This document shows, one piece after another, positions 8,239 to 15,798 of a stretch of 64,000 nucleotides of DNA (positions are counted from its first letter, which is position 1; every line of letters begins with the position of its first letter). The notes under the pieces were generated by a model, which did no database searches, was not told the origin of the DNA, and was given only the letters and a program-made list of their open reading frames with translations. The DNA is taken from the NCBI RefSeq assembly GCF_048892425.1, contig NZ_JBLZHU010000002.1, forward strand, positions 248,001-312,000. Direction: 5' to 3'. A program made the position numbers and the translations under genes. The DNA is from Pacificispira sp002696645. Lineage in GTDB: Bacteria; Pseudomonadota; Alphaproteobacteria; UBA8366; Aestuariispiraceae.

Positions 8239-8448
8239 CTAGGATCTGCAAGGGCTGGCGCTGGGACGTCCGATTTCCCGCAGGGCAAACCCGGTTGTGA
8301 AGAAGCGACCAATTGCAGAAACACCAGCCCACAAAGCTTCATTACGGGCCTTTGCCGCACGGTCCAGTGCCTGCTTCACCTCGATTTCTGTCGGAAATCC
8401 AGCGGATCCCAGATAGTCTGTGCGCGTGTTGTGATAGTCCGCATTCAT
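8239..8448 (-). CDS. Small helical protein, 69 aa, divergent from a LysR gene
   Basis: The ATG at 8448 has AGGAG with 7-nt spacing, a strong start. The product MNADYHNTRTDYLGSAGFPT continues into an amphipathic helix (VKQALDRAAKARNEALWAGV) with the A-x3-R-x-E-A pattern seen in RSP_7527/DUF1127-type small proteins, and ends in a short hydrophobic-basic tail. No signal peptide. Function unknown; similar tiny proteins in alphaproteobacteria are often stress-induced. It shares a 207-bp regulatory region with the LysR gene at 8656, which probably controls it. Confidence 0.72.
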   Translation of the reverse strand: MNADYHNTRTDYLGSAGFPTEIEVKQALDRAAKARNEALWAGVSAIGRFFTTGFALREIGRPSASPCRS

Positions 8449-8655
8449 AATTTTGCTCCTTGGGCGAGCCGGTCAGGGTCAATCCTGGAAATCTTGGGCG
8501 ACTCGCGTTTTCGTTGGCATATACTTAGCAATTGCGTCATTGCATAATAATCGTGAGAATGATCCAATGATCTGTGCGCATCAGGAATAAATATCACCGA
8601 ATTTGTCGCGATACGTGACCATAAGACTATAACCGGGTTGGGAGTGGAAAAGAGA

Positions 8656-9564
8656 ATGGATAGAGCCGGAGAAATGGCTGTTTTCACCAAAGTTGTGGAA
8701 GAGGGCAGCTTTTCCAGCGCCGCGCGGGCGCTAAAACTGACCCCGTCTGCTGTCAGCAAACAGATCGGGCGGTTGGAAGATCGGCTGGGTGTGCGGCTGT
8801 TGAACAGGACCACGCGGCAACTTTCTGCGACGGAAGAGGGGGATGCCTTTTATCAACGCTGCACCCGTATTCTGATGGATATGGAAGAGGCGGAATTGTC
8901 CGTCAGTCAGCGCCATTCGACGCCGCGCGGCACATTGCGGGTCAATTGTGGCGTTGCCTTTGGTAAACACCAGATCAGTCCATTAATTCCGGAGTTTCTG
9001 AGCCGCTATCCCGATGTGAATGTGGAAATGACCCTGACCGATGCGCTGTCGGATCTGGTGGAAGAAGGTCAGGACATCGCCATCCGGTTCGGCAAATTGC
9101 AGGATTCTTCCATGGTGGCACGGCAATTGGCGGTCAGTCGGCGTGCGATCTGTTGTTCCCCCGCTTATCTGGCCCAGCATGGCGAACCCAAGGAACCGAT
9201 GGAGCTGATCAATCACAACCGGCTGGCGTTTTCCACAGCGATTCATTTGAATGAATGGGTCTTCAAGCTTCAGGATGGCAGTGACTATCCTGTAAAGGCC
9301 GAAGGCAATTTCACGGCCAATAATGGCGAAACGATCCACGAAATGGTTCTGGCGGGACTGGGTATTGCGCGTCTGGCAGAATTTCTTGTCGCGCCGGAGG
9401 TCCAGGAAGGCAAGCTGGTGCGGATTCTGCGCCCGTTCTATCGGGATATCGAAGTGCCGATCAACGCGGTCTACCCAACGCGGCGTCACTTGTCGCCCAA
9501 GGTTCGGGCCTTCGTCGATTTTCTGGTGGAAAAATTCAACCCCGTTCCGCCGTGGGAAGCTTGA
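8656..9564 (+). CDS. LysR-family transcriptional regulator
   Basis: The 302-residue product has an N-terminal winged HTH (FTKVVEEGSFSSAARALKLT, PSAVSKQIGRLEDRLGVRLL) and a C-terminal substrate-binding domain from about residue 90. The frame can begin at a TTG at 8638, but the ATG at 8656 follows GGAAAAGAGA. Members with the 'TPSAVSKQI' helix belong to the CrgA/AaeR-like subgroup that often responds to aromatic or aldehyde compounds; the ligand here is unknown. Likely target: the divergent 69-aa gene and itself. Confidence 0.88.
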   Translation: MDRAGEMAVFTKVVEEGSFSSAARALKLTPSAVSKQIGRLEDRLGVRLLNRTTRQLSATEEGDAFYQRCTRILMDMEEAELSVSQRHSTPRGTLRVNCGVAFGKHQISPLIPEFLSRYPDVNVEMTLTDALSDLVEEGQDIAIRFGKLQDSSMVARQLAVSRRAICCSPAYLAQHGEPKEPMELINHNRLAFSTAIHLNEWVFKLQDGSDYPVKAEGNFTANNGETIHEMVLAGLGIARLAEFLVAPEVQEGKLVRILRPFYRDIEVPINAVYPTRRHLSPKVRAFVDFLVEKFNPVPPWEA

Positions 9565-9693
9565 TAAGACTCTAGCGGAACAGGGTTGCAAGTTTGGATG
9601 GGATAGAAGGACAGGCAGGATTGCAGCCCAGCCTGACACTACCGCGCCCCGAAGGACGTGACCCCACAGTAAGGGGCGGCGCCGGGGCATACT

Positions 9694-9707
9694 TTGATCT
9701 AGATCAA
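9694..9707. promoter_or_regulatory. Perfect FNR/FixK-type box between convergent genes
   Basis: TTGATCTAGATCAA matches the TTGAT-N4-ATCAA consensus exactly and is the core of an 18-bp perfect palindrome (9692-9709). It lies in the 170-bp space between the 3' ends of the LysR gene and trpF, so it is not in front of any annotated gene. On the plus strand a TTTATG lies at 9721. Whether an anaerobic or low-oxygen transcript starts here is unknown. Confidence 0.55.
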
Positions 9708-9734
9708 AGGTTTGAGATTTTTTATGGCGCTGGG

Positions 9735-10376
9735 TTAAGCCTCGGCAACGGCCTTCAGGAAAGCCTGAATCTTGGCCGGGTCCTTCTTGCCAGGGGCGGA
9801 TTCAATCCCTGAAGATGCGTCCACGCCCGGACAGCCCGTCACGCGGATGGCATTTTTCACATTGTTCGGGGTCAGGCCACCGGCCAACAGCCACGGCACG
9901 GACCAGCGATGCCCTTCCAGCACAGTCCAATCGAATACTTCCGCATTGCCGCCAGGGCGCGTCGCATTTTCAGGCGGTTTCGCATCAAATAACAGGCGGT
10001 CACAGACCTTGGCATACTGGCTGGCGCTGACTAGGTCTTCTGCGTCCCGCACTTTGATGGCCTTAAAGATCTGTTTCCCGGTGCGCTCCCGCAAGCCGGC
10101 GCATCGATCCAGCGGCTCATTGCCATGCAACTGGATCACATCCAGCGGCACCTGTGCCAGAACCCGGTCGATCAGGCTGTCATCGGGATCGACGAATAAT
10201 CCGACGCTGGTCACCTGACCTGGAACAGGCCGCAGCAACATGGCCGCCTCTTCCGGGGACAGGGCACGCGGGCTGGGCGGAAAAAACACAAGCCCGACCA
10301 TGGACGCGCCATATCGAACGGCGGCCTCCATCGCGATGGGATCGGTAATCCCGCAGATTTTTGCGTCAATGGTCAT
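9735..10376 (-). CDS. trpF: Phosphoribosylanthranilate isomerase
   Basis: TrpF (213 residues) carries out the Amadori rearrangement of phosphoribosylanthranilate to CdRP in tryptophan synthesis. It is a single TIM barrel. The general base Cys8 lies in KICGIT and the general acid Asp131 in LLFDAKPP. The phosphate-binding C-terminus is seen as LAGGLTPNNVKNAI and GVDASSGIE. It lies 49 bp after pyrF on the same strand, an arrangement recurrent in alphaproteobacteria. trpB and trpA, which often follow, are not here. Confidence 0.96.
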   Translation of the reverse strand: MTIDAKICGITDPIAMEAAVRYGASMVGLVFFPPSPRALSPEEAAMLLRPVPGQVTSVGLFVDPDDSLIDRVLAQVPLDVIQLHGNEPLDRCAGLRERTGKQIFKAIKVRDAEDLVSASQYAKVCDRLLFDAKPPENATRPGGNAEVFDWTVLEGHRWSVPWLLAGGLTPNNVKNAIRVTGCPGVDASSGIESAPGKKDPAKIQAFLKAVAEA

Positions 10377-10425
10377 AACCGCCCGTATATAGAAGGCCAG
10401 GACGGCAGGAACAAGGAGTCACTGA

Positions 10426-11172
10426 TCAGGCATCCACCTCGGCGGCGATGGCTGCGGCGGCGGCTGCGGGATCGTCGGCCCCGGTGATTGGGCGTCCAAT
10501 GACCAGATAGTCCGCGCCCTGTGCAATCGCCTGTTTTGGTGTCATCACCCGCTTCTGATCGCCAAGCGCTGCTCCTGCGGGGCGGATGCCCGGCACGATC
10601 AGTTTGAAGTCGGGGCCGCATTCCGCGCGGATGGCTGCGATTTCCTGAGAAGAACAGACAACCCCGTCCAATCCTGCCTTCTGGGTCAGGGCGGCCAGGC
10701 GCAGAACCTGATCGCGGGCTGGCGTTGCCTGGCCCACCGCTGCCAGATCGCCATCGTCCAGGCTGGTCAGGACCGTGACCGCGATCAACATCGGGCGGGC
10801 AATGCCTAAACGCGCTGCCTCTGTTGTTGCCGTATCCAGCGCTGCGGCCATCATCGTCGAACCGCCCGATGCATGAACATTCAGAATGGCGGGCGCCAGC
10901 GGCATGACGGATCGCACCGCGCCTGCCACGGTATTGGGGATGTCGTGAAACTTCAGATCCAGGAACAGCGGTGTCGGTGCGCTTTCGGATGCGGCCTGTG
11001 CAACGTCGCGAACCCCCTGCGGCCCATTGGCATTGAAAAATTCTAGCCCCAGTTTGATTCCGCCCACTTGCCCGGCCAGCGCCTGAGACAAGGCGACCGC
11101 CCGATCCACATCCGGCGTGTCCAAAGCCACAAGAATTCGGTCGTGGGGTTTTGTTTTTGCAAGAATTGACAT
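10426..11172 (-). CDS. pyrF: Orotidine 5'-phosphate decarboxylase
   Basis: PyrF (248 residues) makes UMP from OMP, the last step of de novo pyrimidine synthesis. The charged catalytic network is visible: Lys40 in GGIKLGLEFF, and Asp72-x-Lys74-x2-Asp77 in LDLKFHDIPNT. The phosphate grip is VPGIRPAGAALGDQKR and LVIGRPIT. The ATG at 11172 gives the usual family N-terminus (MSILAKTKPHDRILVALDT). An upstream in-frame ATG at 11205 adds 11 atypical residues. First gene of a pyrF-trpF unit. Confidence 0.96.
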   Translation of the reverse strand: MSILAKTKPHDRILVALDTPDVDRAVALSQALAGQVGGIKLGLEFFNANGPQGVRDVAQAASESAPTPLFLDLKFHDIPNTVAGAVRSVMPLAPAILNVHASGGSTMMAAALDTATTEAARLGIARPMLIAVTVLTSLDDGDLAAVGQATPARDQVLRLAALTQKAGLDGVVCSSQEIAAIRAECGPDFKLIVPGIRPAGAALGDQKRVMTPKQAIAQGADYLVIGRPITGADDPAAAAAAIAAEVDA

Positions 11173-11335
11173 CGTCGATTGAGTTTCCTTTGAGCACCGT
11201 AGCACTGAAGTCTAACATATATTTGCAATCATATCCGATACGTCAACTAAACCTCCATGCTGCGTTTTGCAAATTTATAAATAGTCACACGGGAAGTGAA
11301 ATGATTCGCTTCTTTGCTACGGAGATTACGTATAA

Positions 11336-11656
11336 ATGTTTACAGAAAAGGATATCATTGTTAAGTATAGTGAGGACATGAGCGCAGGCGATCTCGTCAC
11401 GCTCGAACTCCAAACGCCCGAAGGATCCTTGATTTTAATGGGAAATGTTACACGATTTGGGCGTGGTGTGTTGCTTGTGGAGCAGGTCCATATAGAGAGC
11501 GTTGGCGCATCGCCAATGAATAGAAAAAAGTTGAATGTTATGGCGGCCGTCGTGATGGAGGAATTGGATGTCAATACAATCGAAATTCAAGGCGCAGTTC
11601 GAACCAGCGGCGCGAATCCCGGACGAAGGCCGAAACCATTCCCATTTGACCGTTAG
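11336..11656 (+). CDS. Unknown 106-aa protein, first gene of an overlapping HTH module
   Basis: Not recognised. The product MFTEKDIIVKYSEDMSAGDL is rich in beta-strand-like segments (LVTLELQTPEGSLILMGNV, VLLVEQVHIESVG) and ends in GAVRTSGANPGRRPKPFPF, a Gly/Pro/Arg-rich tail. No signal peptide or membrane helix. GGAG lies 11 nt before the start. Its last 89 bases overlap the next gene in another frame, so the two are probably translationally coupled. The DNA is more AT-rich than its neighbours, which suggests acquisition. Small size plus an HTH partner would fit a toxin-antitoxin-like pair, but no toxin family is evident. Confidence 0.6.
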   Translation: MFTEKDIIVKYSEDMSAGDLVTLELQTPEGSLILMGNVTRFGRGVLLVEQVHIESVGASPMNRKKLNVMAAVVMEELDVNTIEIQGAVRTSGANPGRRPKPFPFDR

Positions 11657-12083
11657 CTTTTTAATGAAGATGGTGGGTGGAAGTCAGTTAGTTTCTGTTG
11701 CACGACTTTTGATTCAAAAGGGCGCAACGCCTAAATCTGCAAAGCAAACGATTGATAAATTGGCGACGGGTGCCGATGCGACGATTGATCTGCAAACAAC
11801 ACGGCAAGATGCGGTGTTGGTGTGCCGTGAATTGAAAGAACTAGGGATCGACGCGAATGTTTTCGAGTCCGTTCCTGAGAAAGATGTGATCGCCATTCGA
11901 TCTCGCCTGAATTTGACGCGCGCGGATTTTAGCCGACGGTTTGGTATTGATGAACGAACGCTTGAATCTTGGGAGCAACACAGATCTTCGCCCAATAAAA
12001 CCGCTCGCACTCTATTGCACGTGATCGATAGAGAACCAGACCTTGTCACAGCGGCATTACTGGCCACTGACCCTCTGAAATAG
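11568..12083 (+). CDS. HTH protein with an N-terminal L7/L12-CTD-like segment
   Basis: A 171-residue cytoplasmic protein whose ATG follows GGAGG at about 8 nt. Residues about 40-95 (VARLLIQKGATPKSAKQTID, DAVLVCRELKELGIDANVFE) have the helix-helix-strand pattern of the ribosomal protein L7/L12 C-terminal fold. Residues about 105-160 form an XRE-like HTH (IRSRLNLTRADFSRRFGIDE, RTLESWEQHRSSP) as in NadS/HigA-type antitoxins. It ends 3 bp from the convergent LysR gene. Probably a DNA-binding autoregulator and partner of the upstream gene. The L7/L12 resemblance is by eye and not certain. Confidence 0.75.
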   Translation: MSIQSKFKAQFEPAARIPDEGRNHSHLTVSFLMKMVGGSQLVSVARLLIQKGATPKSAKQTIDKLATGADATIDLQTTRQDAVLVCRELKELGIDANVFESVPEKDVIAIRSRLNLTRADFSRRFGIDERTLESWEQHRSSPNKTARTLLHVIDREPDLVTAALLATDPLK

Positions 12084-12085
12084 GC

Positions 12086-12976
12086 TTAATCCAACCGCGC
12101 CTCTTCCAGCAGCCATTCGGTGAAGGCTTTGATCTTAGGATGGTCGGCGCGGTCTTTGGGGCAGACGACCCAATAGGCATAGTCGCTGGGGATGGAGAAA
12201 TCGAAGGGTTTGACCAGCAGGCCCTGTTCCAGCGCATCATGGGCAATCGCGCTGCGGCCCAATGCGATGCCTTCGCCCGCCATGGCCGCCTGCAGCACCA
12301 GGTTTGAATAGTTATAGCGCGGGCCCTTGTCCGGATTGACGCCGGTCACCCCGGCAGCCGTCAGCCAGACCCGCCAATCGGTTCGAATATCGTCATGCAA
12401 CAGCGTGTGGTGGCGCAGGTCTTCCAACCGCTCCAGCGGTTTTTCGGGATCCTGCAGCAGGCGCGGGCTGCACACGGGAAAGACTTCCTCCGTCATCATG
12501 CGGATTTCAAACAAATCATCATAGCCGCCGGTTCCCCAGCGGATCGCCAGATCAATATCTTCAACCGTAAAATCGGTCAGTTCATAATCTGCCGCCAGAC
12601 GCACATCGATTTCAGGGTGGCGTGCCCGGAATCGCGCCAGGCGGGGCACCAGCCAGGCAGAGGCAAAAGACGGCAAACAACTGACATTCAGCGCCCCAGT
12701 GGCGTCCTGGCGTTTCACACGATCGGCTGCGGTGGCAATCTGGCCTAGGGCCTGACGCACTGCCCCGGCAAAGGCCTGGCCTTCCTCCGTCAACAGAAGC
12801 GCGCGATTCAGGCGTCGAAACAGGCGCACCCCCAGCGCATCTTCCAACTGTTTGATCTGATGGCTGATCGCTGCCTGGGTCACAAAAAGTTCATCCGCAG
12901 CTTCGGTAAAGGACAGCAATCTGGCGGCCGCCTCAAAGGCTGGAAGCGGCTTTAATGGCGGCAAACGCGATACCAT
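12086..12976 (-). CDS. GcvA-type LysR regulator
   Basis: A 296-residue LysR protein with the GcvA-type opening RLPPLKPLPAFEAAARLLSF and helix TQAAISHQIKQLEDALGVRL, then the substrate-binding domain from about residue 95. The ATG at 12976 has AAGGGA about 9 nt upstream; longer frames to 13045 are not needed. In alphaproteobacteria this subgroup is abundant and seldom controls glycine cleavage, so the gcvA name is not assigned. It is divergent from a DUF1127 gene across a 190-bp region holding a GCCTT-N2-AAGGC repeat. Confidence 0.88.
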   Translation of the reverse strand: MVSRLPPLKPLPAFEAAARLLSFTEAADELFVTQAAISHQIKQLEDALGVRLFRRLNRALLLTEEGQAFAGAVRQALGQIATAADRVKRQDATGALNVSCLPSFASAWLVPRLARFRARHPEIDVRLAADYELTDFTVEDIDLAIRWGTGGYDDLFEIRMMTEEVFPVCSPRLLQDPEKPLERLEDLRHHTLLHDDIRTDWRVWLTAAGVTGVNPDKGPRYNYSNLVLQAAMAGEGIALGRSAIAHDALEQGLLVKPFDFSIPSDYAYWVVCPKDRADHPKIKAFTEWLLEEARLD

Positions 12977-13059
12977 GGCCCAATCCCTTCGCATTCGAAA
13001 AATTAATCTGAGGGATGAAAATATATCCTTTGTCGGTTTTGTCAAAAGAGCCTATTTCA

Positions 13060-13071
13060 GCCTTGTAAGGC
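13060..13071. promoter_or_regulatory. Inverted repeat GCCTT-GT-AAGGC, candidate LysR site
   Basis: The repeat lies between the divergent GcvA-type regulator and the DUF1127 gene, 96 bp from the latter start. It has the compact dyad shape of LysR-type recognition sites, though the T-N11-A form is not exact. Inference only. Confidence 0.3.
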
Positions 13072-13166
13072 AAACATGCCGAACAAGAACAGCCGGTCGG
13101 ATACCCCTCACAGACTGAGAAATCCCGGAACTGTCTTGTGAAACCTGAGAAGTAGGAGTGACAGTC

Positions 13167-13424
13167 ATGGCGAATGTTTATCAAGTTTACGGGAATGCAA
13201 GCCCGGTCGCGCCGTTGGCAGCTCTGATGGTCGATGCAACTGCAGCGGCCTTGGACGGCCTGCGCACAGTAACGATCAACCCGATCAACACCCTGGTCCG
13301 GTTTCAGGCCCGCGCGCAACAGCGCCGTCAGCTGAAAGGCCTGGATGACCGCATGTTGGCTGACATCGGCCTGACCCGTAAGGCCGCAGACAAAGAAGCC
13401 AATAAGCCCTTCTGGAAGGCGTAA
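13167..13424 (+). CDS. DUF1127 (YjiS-like) small protein
   Basis: The 85-residue product ends in a typical DUF1127 domain: RFQARAQQRRQLKGLDDRML and ADIGLTRKAA. DUF1127 proteins are small Arg-rich proteins; some bind RNA and affect phosphate or carbon metabolism. The N-terminal 45 residues are a hydrophobic Ala/Val-rich extension. AGGAG lies 8 nt before the ATG. An upstream in-frame GTG at 13158 overlaps that ribosome site and is unlikely. Probably controlled by the divergent LysR; followed by a terminator. Confidence 0.88.
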   Translation: MANVYQVYGNASPVAPLAALMVDATAAALDGLRTVTINPINTLVRFQARAQQRRQLKGLDDRMLADIGLTRKAADKEANKPFWKA

Positions 13425-13490
13425 TCACGCCCCGGTCGGATACAAGTCCCCTGAGGGGCGGCCTTCCTCCCTGTTCGCCGCCTCACTAAG

Positions 13491-13526
13491 AAAAGCCCTC
13501 GTGCAAAGCATGGGGGCTTTTTCTTT
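13491..13526 (+). terminator. Rho-independent terminator of the DUF1127 gene
   Basis: AAAAGCCC (13491-13498) pairs with GGGCTTTT, with additional pairs inside and the T-rich tail TTTTTCTTTT. It lies 66 bp after the stop. Confidence 0.85.
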
Positions 13527-13639
13527 TCTCCTGACTATGTGCGTTGAAGTGCAGAACGGTGCGTGTCGTCTTCGACGGCGCGTGTAGACAAGCCGTACCC
13601 ACTTCCACCAAATGTGATACAGCATATCATACCCTTATC

Positions 13640-13674
13640 TTGACACGGTAATGCAAATGCATTACCTCTAAAAT
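13640..13674 (+). promoter_or_regulatory. prlF-yhaV promoter with embedded palindromic operator
   Basis: TTGACA (13640-13645) is a consensus -35. Directly after it, GGTAATGCA-AA-TGCATTACC (13647-13666) forms a dyad of two perfect 9-bp arms that fills the spacer, and A/T-rich candidate -10 hexamers overlap or follow it (up to TAAAAT at 13669). Such placement fits autorepression by the PrlF antitoxin or the PrlF-YhaV complex. Confidence 0.6.
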
Positions 13675-13705
13675 AGAAGACAGATTTGCTCATCGGGAGT
13701 TCGCC

Positions 13706-14032
13706 ATGGTCGTGCTTGCACAAGATATCTCAAAGCTAACCGATCGCTATCAGACGACGGTACCCAGCGGCGTGCGCAAACAACTGAAACTCCAAAAGGG
13801 TGATCAGATACGCTACTGCATCGACCTTAATGGTCGGGTCTATATAGAACCTGTCCGTGAGTCAGGGGATGATCCCGCATTGGGTGCGTTTCTTGACTTC
13901 CTAGAGACTGACATTCGCCAGAATCCCGGGCGTCTTCACGTGTTCTCCGGCACACTGTATGATCGATTGAATGGGTTGGTCGGCGGTGTGGATGTTGATA
14001 TTGACGATTCACTATCACCCGATGACGAATGA
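13706..14032 (+). CDS. prlF: Type II antitoxin, PrlF family
   Basis: The 108-residue product has an N-terminal AbrB/MazE-like swapped-hairpin domain (ISKLTDRYQTTVPSGVRKQL, LKLQKGDQIRY) and a C-terminal acidic toxin-neutralising tail (LDFLETDIRQNP, VDVDIDDSLSPDDE). It binds and blocks the YhaV RNase encoded next and, as known for E. coli PrlF, represses its own operon. Its TGA overlaps the toxin start (ATGA), giving translational coupling. GGGAG precedes the ATG. A 20-bp dyad upstream is the likely operator. Confidence 0.9.
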   Translation: MVVLAQDISKLTDRYQTTVPSGVRKQLKLQKGDQIRYCIDLNGRVYIEPVRESGDDPALGAFLDFLETDIRQNPGRLHVFSGTLYDRLNGLVGGVDVDIDDSLSPDDE

Positions 14033-14541
14033 CAGACACGCCTGCAACGGCAGAAGCGCCGCTATGCATAAACGGGTGGTCTATTTATGCCCACCCGCTG
14101 TTCCTGGATCAGCTTGAAGACTTGATCCGGGAAGTCGAGATTCGGAAAACACGCGATCCCAAGACCTGGCAGAAGAAGAACTGTACAAAGCGGCTTGCCG
14201 CGATCTTCAAGCTGGTGGGCGAAATGATCCCCGTTGATCCTGGTGCCCCGGCGTTCCGGCAGGGCGACACTTTGGGCGACAACAGAAAGCACTGGTTCCG
14301 GGCGAAATTCTTGCAACAATACAGGCTGTTCTATCGTTTCGACAGCACAGCCAAAGTGATTGTTCTGGCCTGGGTAAATGACGAACAGACGTTACGCGCA
14401 TATGGTTCCAGGACAGACGCCTATGCCACATTCCGCCGTCTTCTGGATACTGGGAATCCACCCGAAACTTTTGACACGCTGCTGAAGGATGCCCTGACAT
14501 CGGCACAACGCTTCAGGAACGCCGTAGTGGGGACGCCTTAG
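14029..14541 (+). CDS. yhaV: Type II toxin, YhaV family RNase
   Basis: YhaV (170 residues) is a RelE-superfamily mRNA interferase that cleaves transcripts in translating cells. Family features visible: WSIYAHPLFLDQLEDLIREV at residues about 17-36, the middle AIFKLVGEMIPVDPGAPAFR, then GDTLGDNRKHWFRAKFLQQY, RLFYRF and WVNDEQTLRAYGS. The length matches E. coli YhaV (about 154) with small extensions, and no truncation is seen, so the module is probably functional. Overlaps prlF by 4 bp; a hairpin follows at 14575. Confidence 0.9.
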   Translation: MTDTPATAEAPLCINGWSIYAHPLFLDQLEDLIREVEIRKTRDPKTWQKKNCTKRLAAIFKLVGEMIPVDPGAPAFRQGDTLGDNRKHWFRAKFLQQYRLFYRFDSTAKVIVLAWVNDEQTLRAYGSRTDAYATFRRLLDTGNPPETFDTLLKDALTSAQRFRNAVVGTP

Positions 14542-14574
14542 CGGGGACAGCGGGTCGCTGACGGCTGGCATAGT

Positions 14575-14611
14575 GTTGAACAGTCCCTATAAAATGGGAC
14601 TATTGCTCAAC
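14575..14611 (+). terminator. Hairpin after the toxin gene
   Basis: AGTCCC (14582-14587) pairs with GGGACT (14596-14601) around TATAAAAT, and the outer GTTGA/TCAAC arms extend it. No T-run follows, so it may be a weak terminator or 3'-end stabiliser for prlF-yhaV and for the convergent asparaginase gene. Confidence 0.45.
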
Positions 14612-14634
14612 CCATTCGGACAATACCGGAATGC

Positions 14635-15693
14635 TCAGAAGGACAGCCAGCTTGATGCGGGGCGGATGTCGCCGACGGTTTTGTTGGCACGGTTCTTCAG
14701 TTGCGGGTTCAGCCAGGGGGCCATTGCGTCCAAATGCGCGTCGTCCAGAACACCGACATGGCGCAACAGGGCGGCCATCATGGTTTCGGAACCGCGGGTT
14801 GCGCCATCATCACATTTCAGCGCGATCCCCAGACCATATTCTGGCAGCGACGCACAAAACACCCCTTCCGCGCCGGTCTTGATGAAGGCCTTGTCGCCCA
14901 GAATTTTCATGACTTCGGTACAAAAGCGCCCGGTGCCTGCGACCATGAAGGGATTGGCAAAAACCGCCCGCTTGATCCAGCCGATGGCGTCCGCGCGGGC
15001 TTGCGGCAGGTCCTTCGGGTCGGCGATACGGGCAAAGCCAAAGGCCAGATTTTCCAGCGGAATCGGCCAGTTCGGCGCGGAACAGCCATCAATGCCAGGC
15101 TGAACACCCGACAGATCGACCCCGCACATTTGTTCCATCGCCCCCAGAATGCGCTGTTGTACGCCGTGTGTCTGGTTGACATAGCCTTTCGTCGGCCCGC
15201 CCAAATGCTTGGCCAGGGCCAACATGCCACAATGCTTGCCCGAACAATTGTTATGCAATTGCGACGGCGCGACGTCATATTTGGCCATCTTGCGGGTGGT
15301 CTCTTCGTGGTAGGGCCAATGGCTGCCGCATTCCAGATCCGCCTCGGCCAATCCCAACTTATGCAGCATCGATGCAGCGGTTTCGGTGTGGCCGACCTCT
15401 CCATTATGAGATGAGCAAGCGAGCGCGATTTCTGCGTCGGTAAATCCTGCAGCTGCCGCCGCGCCACTTTCCACCATGGGCAGCGCCTGAATTGCCTTGA
15501 TCGCAGAGCGGGGATAGGTGGGCTGGCGACTGTCCCCCCAGGCATCCTGGATCGACCCAGAAACATCGATAATGACCGCGCTGCCGCGATGACGGCTTTC
15601 CACGATCCCATTGCGGGTGACTTCGACAGTCAGGGGATGAACATCGCCATGATAGGCATTGCTGTTGGAAATGGTTACATGATCGTGGGGCAT
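14635..15693 (-). CDS. L-asparaginase, AnsA/type III (R. etli-like) family
   Basis: A 352-residue cytoplasmic protein of the 'asparaginase II' family (Pfam Asparaginase_II), which hydrolyses asparagine to aspartate and ammonia and is structurally unrelated to the E. coli enzymes. Conserved blocks: CSSHNGEVGHTETAASMLHK (a Ser-x-x-Asn-Gly-Glu segment), LHNNCSGKHCGMLALAKHLG with the Cys-Ser-Gly-Lys-His core of serine-lactamase-like type, and DGCSAPNWPIPLENLAFGFA. The frame is open to 16086, but the ATG at 15693 (MPHDHVTIS) gives the family N-terminus; the extension overlaps the divergent methyltransferase gene. No signal peptide. Confidence 0.9.
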   Translation of the reverse strand: MPHDHVTISNSNAYHGDVHPLTVEVTRNGIVESRHRGSAVIIDVSGSIQDAWGDSRQPTYPRSAIKAIQALPMVESGAAAAAGFTDAEIALACSSHNGEVGHTETAASMLHKLGLAEADLECGSHWPYHEETTRKMAKYDVAPSQLHNNCSGKHCGMLALAKHLGGPTKGYVNQTHGVQQRILGAMEQMCGVDLSGVQPGIDGCSAPNWPIPLENLAFGFARIADPKDLPQARADAIGWIKRAVFANPFMVAGTGRFCTEVMKILGDKAFIKTGAEGVFCASLPEYGLGIALKCDDGATRGSETMMAALLRHVGVLDDAHLDAMAPWLNPQLKNRANKTVGDIRPASSWLSF

Positions 15694-15798
15694 GGCGGTC
15701 AACCCTGTTGCTGATACGGGGGGAAAACTTGCCTTGCCCGGCGGGTTTGTGCAAGGTCGCGCAATTCCAGAACACCAGCACAGGACAGGCATGCGACA

